Part shown: positions 1 through 7,306 of the stretch, in pieces | Position numbering within the stretch: position 1 is the stretch's first letter | Layout: the number at the start of each line of letters is the position of its first letter | Source of the DNA: SFWF01 sp045539095 | Lineage (GTDB): Bacteria; Bacillota; Clostridia; Oscillospirales; Acutalibacteraceae | Assembly: GCA_045539095.1 (NCBI GenBank) | Contig: JAZQER010000060.1 | Location: 1 to 24,174 of the forward strand | Direction of reading: 5' to 3' | Length of the DNA: 24,174 nucleotides | Position numbers and translations under genes: made by a program | Notes under the pieces: generated by a model | What the model was told of the DNA's origin: nothing | The model's database searches: none | What the model saw: the letters and a program-made list of their open reading frames with translations, nothing else

Positions 1-1
1 T

Positions 2-709
2 GCAGATGCACGTGCTGAGGGCGGAGAGAACGGACAGAATCACAAGGGACTTGTTACCTTTGACCGTAAGTATAAGAAGGATTCCTTCTATGCTTACAAG
101 GCTTGGTTATCTGATGAGCCGTTTGTACACCTTTGCTCCAAGAGATATGTTGACCGAGTTGAAGATGTTACAAAGGTTACTGTTTACTCAAATCTTCCTG
201 AGGTTGAGCTTTTCGCGAACGGAAAGTCTCTCGGCAAGAAGACTGCGGCAGACCACTTCTTCTATTTTGAAGTTCCGAACGTCGGCAGAACCGAGCTTCA
301 GGCTGTTGCAGGAGACTGCAGAGATGAGAGTGTAATCAACAAGGTAGAAGAGTTTAATGATGATTACAGACTGAAAGAGCAGGGCGCTATCCTTAACTGG
401 TTTGACGTAACTATGCCTGAGGGATACCTCTCAATCAACGATAAACTTAGCGATATTATGGCTACCGTCCGCGGAAAGATGATATTTATGGAGCTTGTCG
501 CAAAGATGATGAAGAGTATGAAGAAGGATAAGGAGGGTAATCCTGAAGCTATGGGCTTTAAGATGAATGACGGTATGATGCAGATGATGGGCGGATTTAC
601 TGTGCTTCGTCTTGCGAATATGCTCGGCATGATGAACATAACCTTTACTGCCGAGGAACTGCTTGAATTAAATGCAAAACTTAATAAGATAAAGAAGCCC
701 AACAAATAA
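2..709 (+). CDS. Glycoside hydrolase family 2 enzyme, C-terminal part (5' end outside window)
   Basis: The frame is open from base 2 and gives 235 residues. Residues about 10-60 resemble the end of the TIM barrel of GH2 beta-galactosidase/beta-glucuronidase enzymes (NHKGLVTFDRKYKKDSFYAYK, then SDEPFVHLCSKRYVDR). An Ig-like beta domain follows (VTVYSNLPEVELFANGKSLG). The last roughly 115 residues (from NWFDVTMPEGYLSINDKLSD) form a methionine- and lysine-rich helical tail that I recall from Firmicutes GH2 proteins. The catalytic glutamates, and the Asn-x-Lys motif that marks beta-glucuronidases, would lie upstream, so substrate cannot be read directly. The next gene, uxuA, starts 14 bases downstream behind GAGGAG, so the two are probably cotranscribed; with uxuB and kdgK this favours a glucuronide- or galacturonide-cleaving enzyme. 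No signal peptide can be assessed. GH2 membership is well supported; the substrate is inference. Confidence 0.85.
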   Translation, partial: ADARAEGGENGQNHKGLVTFDRKYKKDSFYAYKAWLSDEPFVHLCSKRYVDRVEDVTKVTVYSNLPEVELFANGKSLGKKTAADHFFYFEVPNVGRTELQAVAGDCRDESVINKVEEFNDDYRLKEQGAILNWFDVTMPEGYLSINDKLSDIMATVRGKMIFMELVAKMMKSMKKDKEGNPEAMGFKMNDGMMQMMGGFTVLRLANMLGMMNITFTAEELLELNAKLNKIKKPNK

Positions 710-723
710 GAGGAGATAAGATT

Positions 724-1791
724 ATGAAAATGTCATTTCGCTGGTATGGTGAAACTGACCCCATATCACTTCAGTACATTCGTCAGATACCTAATATGCG
801 CTCTATTGTTAGCGCTGTTTATGATGTGGCACCGGGTGAGGTATGGCCAGAGGAGAGCCTTCAGAAAATGAAAGCTGAGGTCGAAGCTAACGGTATGCTT
901 TTTGATGTGGTTGAGTCTATACCCGTTCACGAAGATATCAAGCTCGGCAGAGGCCGTGTCGATGAGTATATTGAGGTTTACTGTGAGAACATCCGTCGAT
1001 GTGCTAAATACGGAGTAAAGTGCGTCACATACAACTTTATGCCTGTTTTTGACTGGACAAGAACACAGCTTGATAAAACCGCTCCCGACGGCTCTACAAG
1101 CCTTGTTATGTATTGGGAGCAGATGAAGGGCCTTGACCCCTTAAAGGATGACATCCATCTTCCCGGTTGGGACTCTTCCTATACTCAGGACGAGGTGAGA
1201 GAGCTTATTACCGCCTACGGCGAGCTTGGTGAAGAGGGACTCTGGAAAAATCTTGAGAAGTTCCTTAAAAAGGTCATCCCCGTGGCTGAGGAATGTGGCA
1301 TCAGAATGGCTATCCACCCCGATGACCCGCCGTATCCTATCTTCGGAATTCCAAGAATCATCACAAATGAACAAAACCTTGACAGAATGCTCGCAATAGT
1401 TGACAGTCCTGCAAATTCTCTTTGTCTTTGTACAGGCTCGCTCGGCTCAGCAAAGACTAACGATATGGTCAAGATGGTGCGCAAGTACAGCGCTATGGAT
1501 AGAATAGCCTTTATGCATATGCGTCAGGTACTCGTACTCGAGGACGGAAGCTTTGAGGAACAGGGGCACCTTTCCGACTGTGGAAGCCTTGATATGTATG
1601 AGATAACCAAGGCCCTCGTTGAGACAGGTTTTGACGGTTATGTCCGTCCCGACCACGGAAGAATGATCTGGGGCGAGACGGGTAAACCCGGCTACGGACT
1701 TTATGACAGAGCGCTCGGCGCTACTTATCTAAACGGCCTTTTCGAGGCATGTGAGAAGTCCAACAATGCATTATGGAGGAAAAAAGTATAA
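724..1791 (+). CDS. uxuA: Mannonate dehydratase UxuA
   Basis: The 355-residue product matches D-mannonate dehydratase (EC 4.2.1.8), which converts D-mannonate to 2-keto-3-deoxygluconate in cytosolic hexuronate breakdown. Recognisable family stretches are the N-terminal MSFRWYGETDPISLQYIRQI, VTYNFMPVFDWTRTQL near residue 100, the metal-site segment RMAIHPDDPPYPIFGIPRI near residue 195, and VRPDHGRMIWGE near residue 307. The His/Cys/Asp residues of the TIM-barrel metal site appear intact, and the length is normal for the family. The ATG follows GAGGAGATAAGATT, a good ribosome binding site. The stop codon overlaps the start of the next gene by one base (TAATG), so translational coupling with the reductase is likely. 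The gene sits between the GH2 glycosidase and uxuB in one + strand operon. Confidence 0.95.
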   Translation: MKMSFRWYGETDPISLQYIRQIPNMRSIVSAVYDVAPGEVWPEESLQKMKAEVEANGMLFDVVESIPVHEDIKLGRGRVDEYIEVYCENIRRCAKYGVKCVTYNFMPVFDWTRTQLDKTAPDGSTSLVMYWEQMKGLDPLKDDIHLPGWDSSYTQDEVRELITAYGELGEEGLWKNLEKFLKKVIPVAEECGIRMAIHPDDPPYPIFGIPRIITNEQNLDRMLAIVDSPANSLCLCTGSLGSAKTNDMVKMVRKYSAMDRIAFMHMRQVLVLEDGSFEEQGHLSDCGSLDMYEITKALVETGFDGYVRPDHGRMIWGETGKPGYGLYDRALGATYLNGLFEACEKSNNALWRKKV

Positions 1792-2642
1792 TGAATAAAA
1801 ATGTTATCAATACCGACCTTTCGGGCAAGGTTGCCGTTGTAACGGGTGCAGGTGGAGTTCTTTGCGGAGCTTTTGCAAAAACTCTGGCTAGAGCCGGGGC
1901 TGCGGTTGCCCTTCTCGACCTTAATGATGCGGCGGCAGAGGCGATTGCATCTGAGATAAGAGAAGAGGGCGGAAAAGCAAAGGCTTATAAGTGCAACGTT
2001 CTCGATAAGGCTATCTGCAAAGAGGTTGCAGATACTGTTATGGCAGACCTCGGTCCCTGTGATATTCTTATAAACGGTGCGGGCGGAAACAACCCGAGAG
2101 CAACCACCGATAAGGAATATTTTGAGATGGGCGACATTGATGCCGACACAAAGTCCTTTTTTGACCTTGATGCCGACGGAGTTTCCTTTGTTTTTAATCT
2201 TAATTTCCTCGGAACTCTTATTCCGACCCAGGCGTTTGCCGCTCAGATGGTAGGCAGAGAGGGCTGCAACATTATCAATATCAGCAGTATGAACGCTTTC
2301 ACACCGCTGACAAAGATTCCCGCATATTCGGGCGCAAAAGCAGCTATATCTAACTTTACTCAGTGGCTTGCAGTTCACTTCTCAAAGGTTGGTATCCGTG
2401 TTAACGCTATCGCTCCGGGTTTTTTCTCAACAAAGCAGAATGCCGCGCTTCTCTTTAATCCTGACGGTACACCCACACTGAGAACAGGAAAGATACTCGC
2501 CGCTACTCCTATGGGTCGCTTTGGTGAGAGTGATGAGCTTGACGGAGGTCTTTTGTTCCTGTTAAATAATGAAGCGGCAAGCTTTATTACAGGTGTCGTT
2601 CTGCCTATAGACGGCGGATTTTCGGCTTATTCAGGTGTTTAA
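1791..2642 (+). CDS. uxuB: SDR-family fructuronate reductase (D-mannonate oxidoreductase)
   Basis: The 283-residue product is a classical short-chain dehydrogenase/reductase. It has the nucleotide-binding glycine motif TGAGGVLCG near residue 20, the NGAGGNNP stretch near residue 98, a serine in ISSMNAF, the catalytic YSGAK pair, and the C-terminal DGGFSAYSGV typical of the Bacillus YjmF/Thermotoga-type mannonate oxidoreductases. These reduce fructuronate to mannonate with NAD(P)H, the step just before UxuA. I chose the ATG at 1791, not the in-frame ATG at 1773, because GGAGGAAA at 1776-1783 lies just upstream of 1791 and the 1773 codon lies before that Shine-Dalgarno. The start overlaps the uxuA stop by one base. 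The SDR call is near certain; the substrate rests on the adjacent uxuA and kdgK. Confidence 0.9.
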   Translation: MNKNVINTDLSGKVAVVTGAGGVLCGAFAKTLARAGAAVALLDLNDAAAEAIASEIREEGGKAKAYKCNVLDKAICKEVADTVMADLGPCDILINGAGGNNPRATTDKEYFEMGDIDADTKSFFDLDADGVSFVFNLNFLGTLIPTQAFAAQMVGREGCNIINISSMNAFTPLTKIPAYSGAKAAISNFTQWLAVHFSKVGIRVNAIAPGFFSTKQNAALLFNPDGTPTLRTGKILAATPMGRFGESDELDGGLLFLLNNEAASFITGVVLPIDGGFSAYSGV

Positions 2643-2673
2643 TTGAATAATATTTAAAATTTTTTTGTAAAAT

Positions 2674-2713
2674 TCAAGTATCGCTTGATTTTTGGATTTA
2701 GTAATTTTATAAT
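2674..2713 (+). promoter_or_regulatory. kdgK promoter with overlapping inverted repeat
   Basis: TTGATT (2685-2690) and TATAAT (2708-2713) are separated by exactly 17 bases, which is a strong sigma-A promoter. An inverted repeat TCAAG-N5-CTTGA (2674-2688) covers the upstream edge of the -35 box and could be an operator or a weak end to the uxuB transcript. The 2643-2746 gap is AT-rich. The kdgK Shine-Dalgarno AAAGGAG is at 2734-2740. Confidence 0.7.
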
Positions 2714-2746
2714 GTTATTGTTAATTAATTCCAAAGGAGTATTATT

Positions 2747-3769
2747 ATGGGTAAAATAGTAACTTTCGGTGAAATTATGTTGAGACTTGCTCCCAACGGA
2801 TACTATCGTTTCTTTCAGAACGATCAGATGCAGGCTACCTTCGGCGGCGGTGAGGCTAATGTTGCAGTTTCACTTGCTAACTACGGTATGGAGGCTTCCT
2901 TTGTAACAAAGCTTCCTAAGCACGCTATCGGTCAGGCTGCTGTTGATTCTCTCCGTGCTTTCGGTGTTGACACTAAGGACATCGTTCGCGGTGGCGACAG
3001 AGTAGGTATCTACTACCTTGAAAAGGGTGCTTCTCAGAGGGGCTCGGTATGTATCTATGACCGCGCTTATTCTGCTATCCAGATGGCTGACCCCGCTGAT
3101 TTTGATTGGGATGCTATCTTCGAGGGTGCTGACTGGTTCCACTTTACAGGAATTACTCCCGCTTTAGGTGAGAACCTTGTTGAAATCTGTAAACAGGCTT
3201 GTAAGGCAGCTAAGGCTAAGGGCGTTAAGATCTCCTGTGACCTTAACTACAGAGGAAAGCTCTGGACCCGCGATCAGGCAAGAACTGCTATGACCGAGCT
3301 TTGTCAGTATGTTGACGTTTGTATCTCTAACGAAGAGGACGCAAAAGATGTATTCGGCATCGAGGCTGAAAATACCGATATCTACGGCGGTAAGCTCAAT
3401 AAGGACGGCTACAAGTCGGTTGCAAAGCAGCTCGCTGATAAGTTCGGTTTCGAAAAGGTTGCTATCACACTTCGTACATCTATTTCTGCAAGTGATAATG
3501 ATTGGGCAGCTATGCTCTACGACGGAACTGATTACTGCTTCTCCAAGGAGTATCATTTACATATCGTTGACCGTGTAGGCGGCGGCGACTCCTTCGGCGG
3601 CGGACTTATCTATTCGTTGCTCTCCGGCAAGTCCACTCAGGAAGCTGTTGAGTTTGCAGTTGCAGCTTCGGCTCTAAAGCATTCTGTTGAGGGTGACTTC
3701 AACCGCGTATCTGTTTCTGAAGTTGAAAAGCTCGCTAAGGGCGACGGCTCAGGAAGAGTACAGAGATAA
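2747..3769 (+). CDS. kdgK: 2-keto-3-deoxygluconate kinase KdgK
   Basis: The 340-residue PfkB/ribokinase-family sugar kinase phosphorylates 2-keto-3-deoxygluconate to KDPG (EC 2.7.1.45), the step after UxuA. The N-terminus carries GEIMLRLAP and the substrate-loop motif FGGGEANVAVSLANYG (residues about 32-47). The PfkB signature near the C-terminus is DRVGGGDSFGGGL (about residue 277), with the catalytic aspartate in GGGDSF. The length is normal. The gene has its own promoter and the start follows AAAGGAG at a spacing of 6. A strong terminator hairpin follows the stop. KDPG aldolase and glucuronate isomerase are not in the window and are presumably elsewhere. Confidence 0.93.
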   Translation: MGKIVTFGEIMLRLAPNGYYRFFQNDQMQATFGGGEANVAVSLANYGMEASFVTKLPKHAIGQAAVDSLRAFGVDTKDIVRGGDRVGIYYLEKGASQRGSVCIYDRAYSAIQMADPADFDWDAIFEGADWFHFTGITPALGENLVEICKQACKAAKAKGVKISCDLNYRGKLWTRDQARTAMTELCQYVDVCISNEEDAKDVFGIEAENTDIYGGKLNKDGYKSVAKQLADKFGFEKVAITLRTSISASDNDWAAMLYDGTDYCFSKEYHLHIVDRVGGGDSFGGGLIYSLLSGKSTQEAVEFAVAASALKHSVEGDFNRVSVSEVEKLAKGDGSGRVQR

Positions 3770-3786
3770 CAGTTAAAAATACAAAA

Positions 3787-3822
3787 ACCGTCGGATATTA
3801 CGTTCCGACGGTTTTATGTTTT
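3787..3822. terminator. Bidirectional terminator between kdgK and the phosphatase gene
   Basis: A perfect 9-bp stem, ACCGTCGGA / TCCGACGGT with an 8-base loop, is followed on the + strand by TTTATGTTTTTT. It is preceded by AAAAA, which gives a T-run on the - strand. It can end both the kdgK transcript and the convergent phosphatase transcript. Confidence 0.85.
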
Positions 3823-3832
3823 TTGGAAAATG

Positions 3833-4285
3833 CTACATTTTTTCGCTTTTCTTTAAATGGGCAAGCAAGGCTTCACAGCCGAGTTTTATTTCACCAAAGA
3901 CTTTTTCAAAATTTCCCGAATACCAAGGGTCCTCAATATCCCTCGGATTATCGGTAAAATCTAGCAGACGAGAGACCTTGTGTTTATCATCGCTGCCGAT
4001 AATTCTCATCAGTCTCGGCATATTATATTCTTCCATTACGATTATATAGTCAAAGTCTTCATAATCTGTGCGGGTGATTTGGCTTGCCCTATGGTCATCA
4101 AAAGCAATCCCTTTTTGTTTTAGAATCCTCTGGGCAGGCGGATAAATTGGGTTTCCAATCTCTTCGCGCGATACTGCCTTAGATTCAATATAAATATCAT
4201 ATCCCTTTGCAACATCCTTCATAACAAACTCAGCAATCGGCGAACGACAGATATTCCCGTGGCAGACGAACATTATTTTTATCAT
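3833..4285 (-). CDS. Low-molecular-weight protein-tyrosine phosphatase
   Basis: The 150-residue cytosolic protein begins MIKIMFVCHGNICRS, which is the C-X5-R phosphate-binding loop of the family (Cys8, Arg14). Near the C-terminus, IEDPWYSGNFEKVF holds the general-acid DPWY motif, a variant of DPYY. The length matches the family. I chose the ATG at 4285 because GGAG lies 9 bases upstream; an in-frame TTG at 4300 would overlap that Shine-Dalgarno. It is a single-gene unit, convergent with kdgK and ending in the shared terminator. The family removes phosphate from tyrosine or arginine on proteins; nothing nearby names the target here. Confidence 0.9.
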   Translation of the reverse strand: MIKIMFVCHGNICRSPIAEFVMKDVAKGYDIYIESKAVSREEIGNPIYPPAQRILKQKGIAFDDHRASQITRTDYEDFDYIIVMEEYNMPRLMRIIGSDDKHKVSRLLDFTDNPRDIEDPWYSGNFEKVFGEIKLGCEALLAHLKKSEKM

Positions 4286-4369
4286 TGTTTTGAACTCCAA
4301 TCTATGCTAATTTATGCCAAAATATGCCGCGTTTACTACCAAAACCAAAGATTTAGGTGATTTTCGAAA

Positions 4370-4394
4370 GACAGAGGGACGGTTCTCTTATCTC
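4370..4394. repeat. Degenerate copy of a palindromic intergenic repeat
   Basis: The segment GACAGAGGGACGGTTCTCTT followed by ATCTC matches the second copy at 4491-4517 in its core GGGACGGTTCTCTT. Its outer arms are diverged. Repeats with this core are familiar to me from intergenic DNA of gut Clostridia, where they resemble REP/RAYT-associated palindromes; that association is recall, not shown here. Confidence 0.65.
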
Positions 4395-4452
4395 CCAATT
4401 CTATACTTTTTCTATCGTAAATATAACATATTTTCGTATTGTTCGCAAGATA

Positions 4453-4483
4453 AAAAAAGTACGGCTGGTTTTTTCACCAACCG
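4453..4483 (-). terminator. Terminator-like hairpin between the two palindromic repeats
   Basis: On the - strand CGGTTGGT pairs with ACCAGCCG (one wobble pair) around a GAAAAA loop and is followed by TAC and seven T's. No - strand gene lies just upstream, so it may belong to the repeat element rather than end a known transcript. Confidence 0.4.
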
Positions 4484-4490
4484 CCCTCTG

Positions 4491-4517
4491 GAGACAAGGG
4501 GACGGTTCTCTTGTCTC
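4491..4517. repeat. Palindromic intergenic repeat, intact copy
   Basis: GAGACAAG and CTTGTCTC form perfect 8-bp arms around a GGGACGGTTCT centre. A run of T's follows on the + strand, so the hairpin could also stop transcription entering the redox operon. The degenerate copy is at 4370-4394; the pair encloses about 95 AT-rich bases without a credible gene. The 4300-4593 stretch holds only these repeats and the hairpin between them. Confidence 0.75.
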
Positions 4518-4593
4518 TTTTTTAACTAATAGCCCTACCGTTATATACATTTGCATGTAACGCTTTATTTTCGAGTTGAAAGAAGTCTTTGTG

Positions 4594-4622
4594 TTGAAAA
4601 TAATATAATTATATGTTAAAAT
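4594..4622 (+). promoter_or_regulatory. Promoter of the ferredoxin-thioredoxin reductase operon
   Basis: TTGAAA (4594-4599) and TAAAAT (4617-4622) are spaced by 17 bases, 31 bases upstream of the GTG start. The region is very AT-rich, as expected for a sigma-A promoter. Confidence 0.65.
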
Positions 4623-4653
4623 AGGAACATAATAAAATTAAAGGAGTGATACT

Positions 4654-4854
4654 GTGGCTGTAAAGCTTAATGAAAACAAGGAAGTTGTAAAGCGTATACG
4701 TGAGGGGCTGAAAGCTAAAGGCGGATACTGTCCCTGCAGACTTGAGATAAACGATGATAACAAGTGCATCTGCAAAGAATTTAAGGAGCAGATAGCTGAC
4801 CCTGATTTTGAGGGCTACTGCCATTGTATGCTCTACTATAAATCAAAGGACTGA
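4654..4854 (+). CDS. Ferredoxin-thioredoxin reductase catalytic-chain family protein
   Basis: The 66-residue protein has three Cys-x-Cys pairs: CPC (26-28), CIC (38-40) and CHC (56-58), within GGYCPCRL, KCICKEF and GYCHCMLYY. This is the full set of six cysteines of the FTR catalytic chain. By family knowledge four hold a [4Fe-4S] cluster and two (here probably Cys28 and Cys58) form the active disulfide, which passes electrons from ferredoxin to thioredoxin. The spacing (CPC-x9-CIC-x15-CHC) differs from the plant/cyanobacterial pattern, and the protein is much shorter, as in clostridial homologues. The start is GTG with AAGGAG 7 bases upstream. Its stop lies just before the thioredoxin start, so the reductase and its substrate are coupled. 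No variable (alpha) subunit is adjacent. Confidence 0.88.
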   Translation: MAVKLNENKEVVKRIREGLKAKGGYCPCRLEINDDNKCICKEFKEQIADPDFEGYCHCMLYYKSKD

Positions 4855-4859
4855 TGAAT

Positions 4860-5171
4860 ATGTCTATTATTAATATTACAAATGAAAATTTTGAAGCTGA
4901 AGTAATGAACAGTGACAAGCCTGTTCTTCTTGACTTCTGGGCAACATGGTGCGGACCCTGTCAGATGATAGGCCCCATCGTTCACGAAATTGCAGAGGAA
5001 AATGATAATATCAAGGTAGGCAAGGTAAATGTCGATGAAGAAATGAAGCTAGCTATGAAATTTGGAATTTCAAGCATTCCCACCCTTATTGTAATCAAGG
5101 ACGGAAAGCTTACTGCGCAGGCTGTAGGATTTCGTTCTAAAGAGCAGATATTAGACCTTTTAGAGGATTAA
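4860..5171 (+). CDS. trxA: Thioredoxin
   Basis: The 103-residue protein has the thioredoxin fold, with the active site ATWCGPCQMIGP near residues 26-37 and the cis-proline segment SSIPTLIVIKDGK. The length is normal. It reduces protein disulfides in the cytosol and is presumably reduced by the FTR protein encoded immediately upstream. I prefer the ATG at 4860, which has AGGA 9 bases upstream. An in-frame ATG at 4854 overlaps the previous stop (ATGA) but sits only 3 bases from that site; it would add two residues. The next gene starts 3 bases after the stop. Confidence 0.95.
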   Translation: MSIINITNENFEAEVMNSDKPVLLDFWATWCGPCQMIGPIVHEIAEENDNIKVGKVNVDEEMKLAMKFGISSIPTLIVIKDGKLTAQAVGFRSKEQILDLLED

Positions 5172-5174
5172 TTT

Positions 5175-6503
5175 ATGAAAATTCAGTTATCCGATCATTT
5201 CGGGTACGCAAAACTACTCCGTTTTACCCTGCCGTCTATAGCGATGATGATATTCACTTCGATATACGGTGTGGTGGACGGACTTTTTGTGTCTAATTTT
5301 GTCGGCAAAACAGAGTTTGCCGCAGTAAATTTCATATATCCGCTTATTATGATGCTCGGAACAGTAGGCTTTATGTTCGGTACGGGCGGCTCTGCCCTTA
5401 TCGCAAAGACAATGGGCGAGGGAGATAAGAAAAAGGCAAACGAACTGTTTTCTCTTTTTGTTTACATACCGGCAGCGCTAGGCATCTTAATTGCAGTGAT
5501 AAGCTTCATTTTCATTCGTCCTATAGCATCGCTTATGGGCGCCGAGGGCGAGCTGCTTGAACATTCGGTCACATATGCGAGGATTTTGCTCATCGGCATT
5601 CCTGCTCTTATACTCCAGTTTGAGTTTCAAAGCTTCTTTGTGACAGCCGAAAAGCCGCAGTTGGGGCTTTGGGTCACTGTGGGGGCAGGAGTTGCAAATA
5701 TGGTGCTTGATGCTTTGCTGACGGCGGTGTTTCCGCTTGGGATAGCAGGCGCGGCAATAGCTACGGTTATGAGTCAGGTAGTCGGCGGAATAGTGCCTAT
5801 TTTATATTTTGCGCGCAAGAATACAAGTCTTCTGAAACTAAGCCGTACTTATTTTGACGGCAGAGCGCTTGTTAAAGCCTCGGCAAACGGTTCGTCCGAG
5901 CTTATGAGCAATATCTCTATGTCGTTTGTATCAATGCTTTATAATATACAGCTTTTAAAATACGCGGGCGAGAACGGCGTTGCGGCATACGGTGTGCTAA
6001 TGTATGTGAACTTCGTATTTGTTGCAATATTTATCGGCTTCTCGGTAGGCTCTGCTCCTATCTTCAGCTATCATTTCGGAGCAGGGAATACTTCTGAGCT
6101 AAAAAATCTCCTTAAAAAGAGTATTAGCATAAATCTTGCGGCATCGCTCATTATGGCAGTAGCGGCACTTGTTCTTGCAAAACCCTTATCGTACATATTC
6201 GTAAGTTATGATAAGGAACTTTTTGATATGACGGTCAGAGGCTTTTATTTCTCGTCATTTTCGTATCTCTTTGCAGGACTCGCGATATTCAGCTCATCGT
6301 TCTTCACTGCTCTTAATAATGGACTTGTATCGGCAATAATATCCTTTCTTCGCACCCTTGTATTCCAGATAGGCGCAGTAATGCTTCTGCCGCTCGTTTT
6401 AGGAATAGACGGTATATGGCTTTCAATAGTCGTTGCAGAGTTTATCGCTACGGTCATCAGCGTTATATTTATAGTCGCTCTGAAACCGAAATATAAATAT
6501 TAG
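5175..6503 (+). CDS. MATE-family multidrug/metabolite efflux transporter
   Basis: The 442-residue integral membrane protein shows about 12 hydrophobic segments and the MATE N-terminus LLRFTLPSIAMMIFTSIYGV, then VDGLFVSNFVG. A second half-repeat starts near residue 235 (ELMSNISMSFVSMLYNIQLL). By family it exports cationic or other compounds using a Na+ or H+ gradient; the substrate cannot be read. Its start lies 3 bases after the thioredoxin stop, with AGAGGA inside the thioredoxin end as ribosome binding site, so it is the third gene of the FTR-thioredoxin operon. Whether the link to redox is functional or only positional is open. Confidence 0.9.
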   Translation: MKIQLSDHFGYAKLLRFTLPSIAMMIFTSIYGVVDGLFVSNFVGKTEFAAVNFIYPLIMMLGTVGFMFGTGGSALIAKTMGEGDKKKANELFSLFVYIPAALGILIAVISFIFIRPIASLMGAEGELLEHSVTYARILLIGIPALILQFEFQSFFVTAEKPQLGLWVTVGAGVANMVLDALLTAVFPLGIAGAAIATVMSQVVGGIVPILYFARKNTSLLKLSRTYFDGRALVKASANGSSELMSNISMSFVSMLYNIQLLKYAGENGVAAYGVLMYVNFVFVAIFIGFSVGSAPIFSYHFGAGNTSELKNLLKKSISINLAASLIMAVAALVLAKPLSYIFVSYDKELFDMTVRGFYFSSFSYLFAGLAIFSSSFFTALNNGLVSAIISFLRTLVFQIGAVMLLPLVLGIDGIWLSIVVAEFIATVISVIFIVALKPKYKY

Positions 6504-6509
6504 AAAAAG

Positions 6510-6545
6510 AAATCTCGGAAGACTGTGTCTTCCGAGATTTTAGAT
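6510..6545. terminator. Bidirectional terminator between the MATE gene and the kinase gene
   Basis: A perfect 14-bp stem, AAATCTCGGAAGAC / GTCTTCCGAGATTT with a 3-base loop, lies between the convergent stops. On the - strand it is followed by CTTTTTC, a good T-run. On the + strand the tail TTAGATTAT is weaker. Confidence 0.85.
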
Positions 6546-7294
6546 TATACATATTCGACAACGTCGACCCAGGAAAGAAGGAACTCTCTTTCGTGTTCGT
6601 TACCCTTTACTGACTGAGAAGCGGCAACGATAGGCATCCACTTCTGAACATACTGTTTTGCCGTGTCGCTCTTTTTGCAGAAGAGGTCGAGGTAGAGCTT
6701 AGCAGCCTCTTCGTCCTTATCAAGCATAAAGAGAAGATAGGTTCTTGCGGCATCTGCGGAAGCATTGCCTTGTGTGGCATGCGCCCAGTCGATGATATAA
6801 GCCTCACCCTCGGGGGTAATGATTATATTACTTGGGTTAAGGTCACCGTGACATACCTTCTTGTGCTTGGGCATACCCTCAAGACGGGCGTGAAGCTCGT
6901 AGCGAGTTGTAGCATCAAGAGTAGTTTCGGATATTTTACGGTTCATCTTATCCTTGAGCTTGTTAAGCTGAGGACAGGTTTTGGAGTGTATGAGAAGCTG
7001 AATATCAACAAGCTTTTCGAGGTATTCGGCCTTTTTCTCAGGCTCGCTTTCTATCAGCTCTGCCAAGGTTTTGCCCTCGATAAACTCATATTCGATAGCC
7101 CATTTTCCGTCGATCATATTAACTCCAAGAATTTTGGGGATATTAAGACCGGTTTCTTCAACGCGCGCCTGATTGAGTGCCTCGTTCAAGATATCGGCTT
7201 TTGAATAGTGCTCGTCGAAGAGCTTGATACAAATATCTCCGTCACGATAGACGGTTTTATTTTTTCTTACTGCAATGATCTTGTCGGGTGTCAT
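6545..7294 (-). CDS. APH/choline-kinase-like phosphotransferase
   Basis: The 249-residue protein has the aminoglycoside phosphotransferase/choline kinase fold. The catalytic loop is CHGDLNPSNIII (HGD at 149-151) and the metal-binding motif is IIDW (167-170). An N-terminal lobe has a possible ATP-contacting lysine in ICIKLFDE (Lys24), and EYEFIEGKTL (68-77) matches the hinge. Families with this fold phosphorylate small molecules such as aminoglycosides, choline, homoserine or sugars; the motifs do not give the substrate. AAGGAGG lies 7 bases before the ATG. The gene starts 12 bases after adhE ends, so it is probably read through from the adhE promoter. That suggests a housekeeping rather than a resistance role, but this is inference. 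Confidence 0.85.
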   Translation of the reverse strand: MTPDKIIAVRKNKTVYRDGDICIKLFDEHYSKADILNEALNQARVEETGLNIPKILGVNMIDGKWAIEYEFIEGKTLAELIESEPEKKAEYLEKLVDIQLLIHSKTCPQLNKLKDKMNRKISETTLDATTRYELHARLEGMPKHKKVCHGDLNPSNIIITPEGEAYIIDWAHATQGNASADAARTYLLFMLDKDEEAAKLYLDLFCKKSDTAKQYVQKWMPIVAASQSVKGNEHEREFLLSWVDVVEYV

Positions 7295-7306
7295 CGTTTT
7301 TCCTCC

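Noticed and set aside
4314..4560. Two overlapping + strand frames of about 70 codons
   Set aside because: They translate the palindromic repeats and the hairpin between them, with no start signals.
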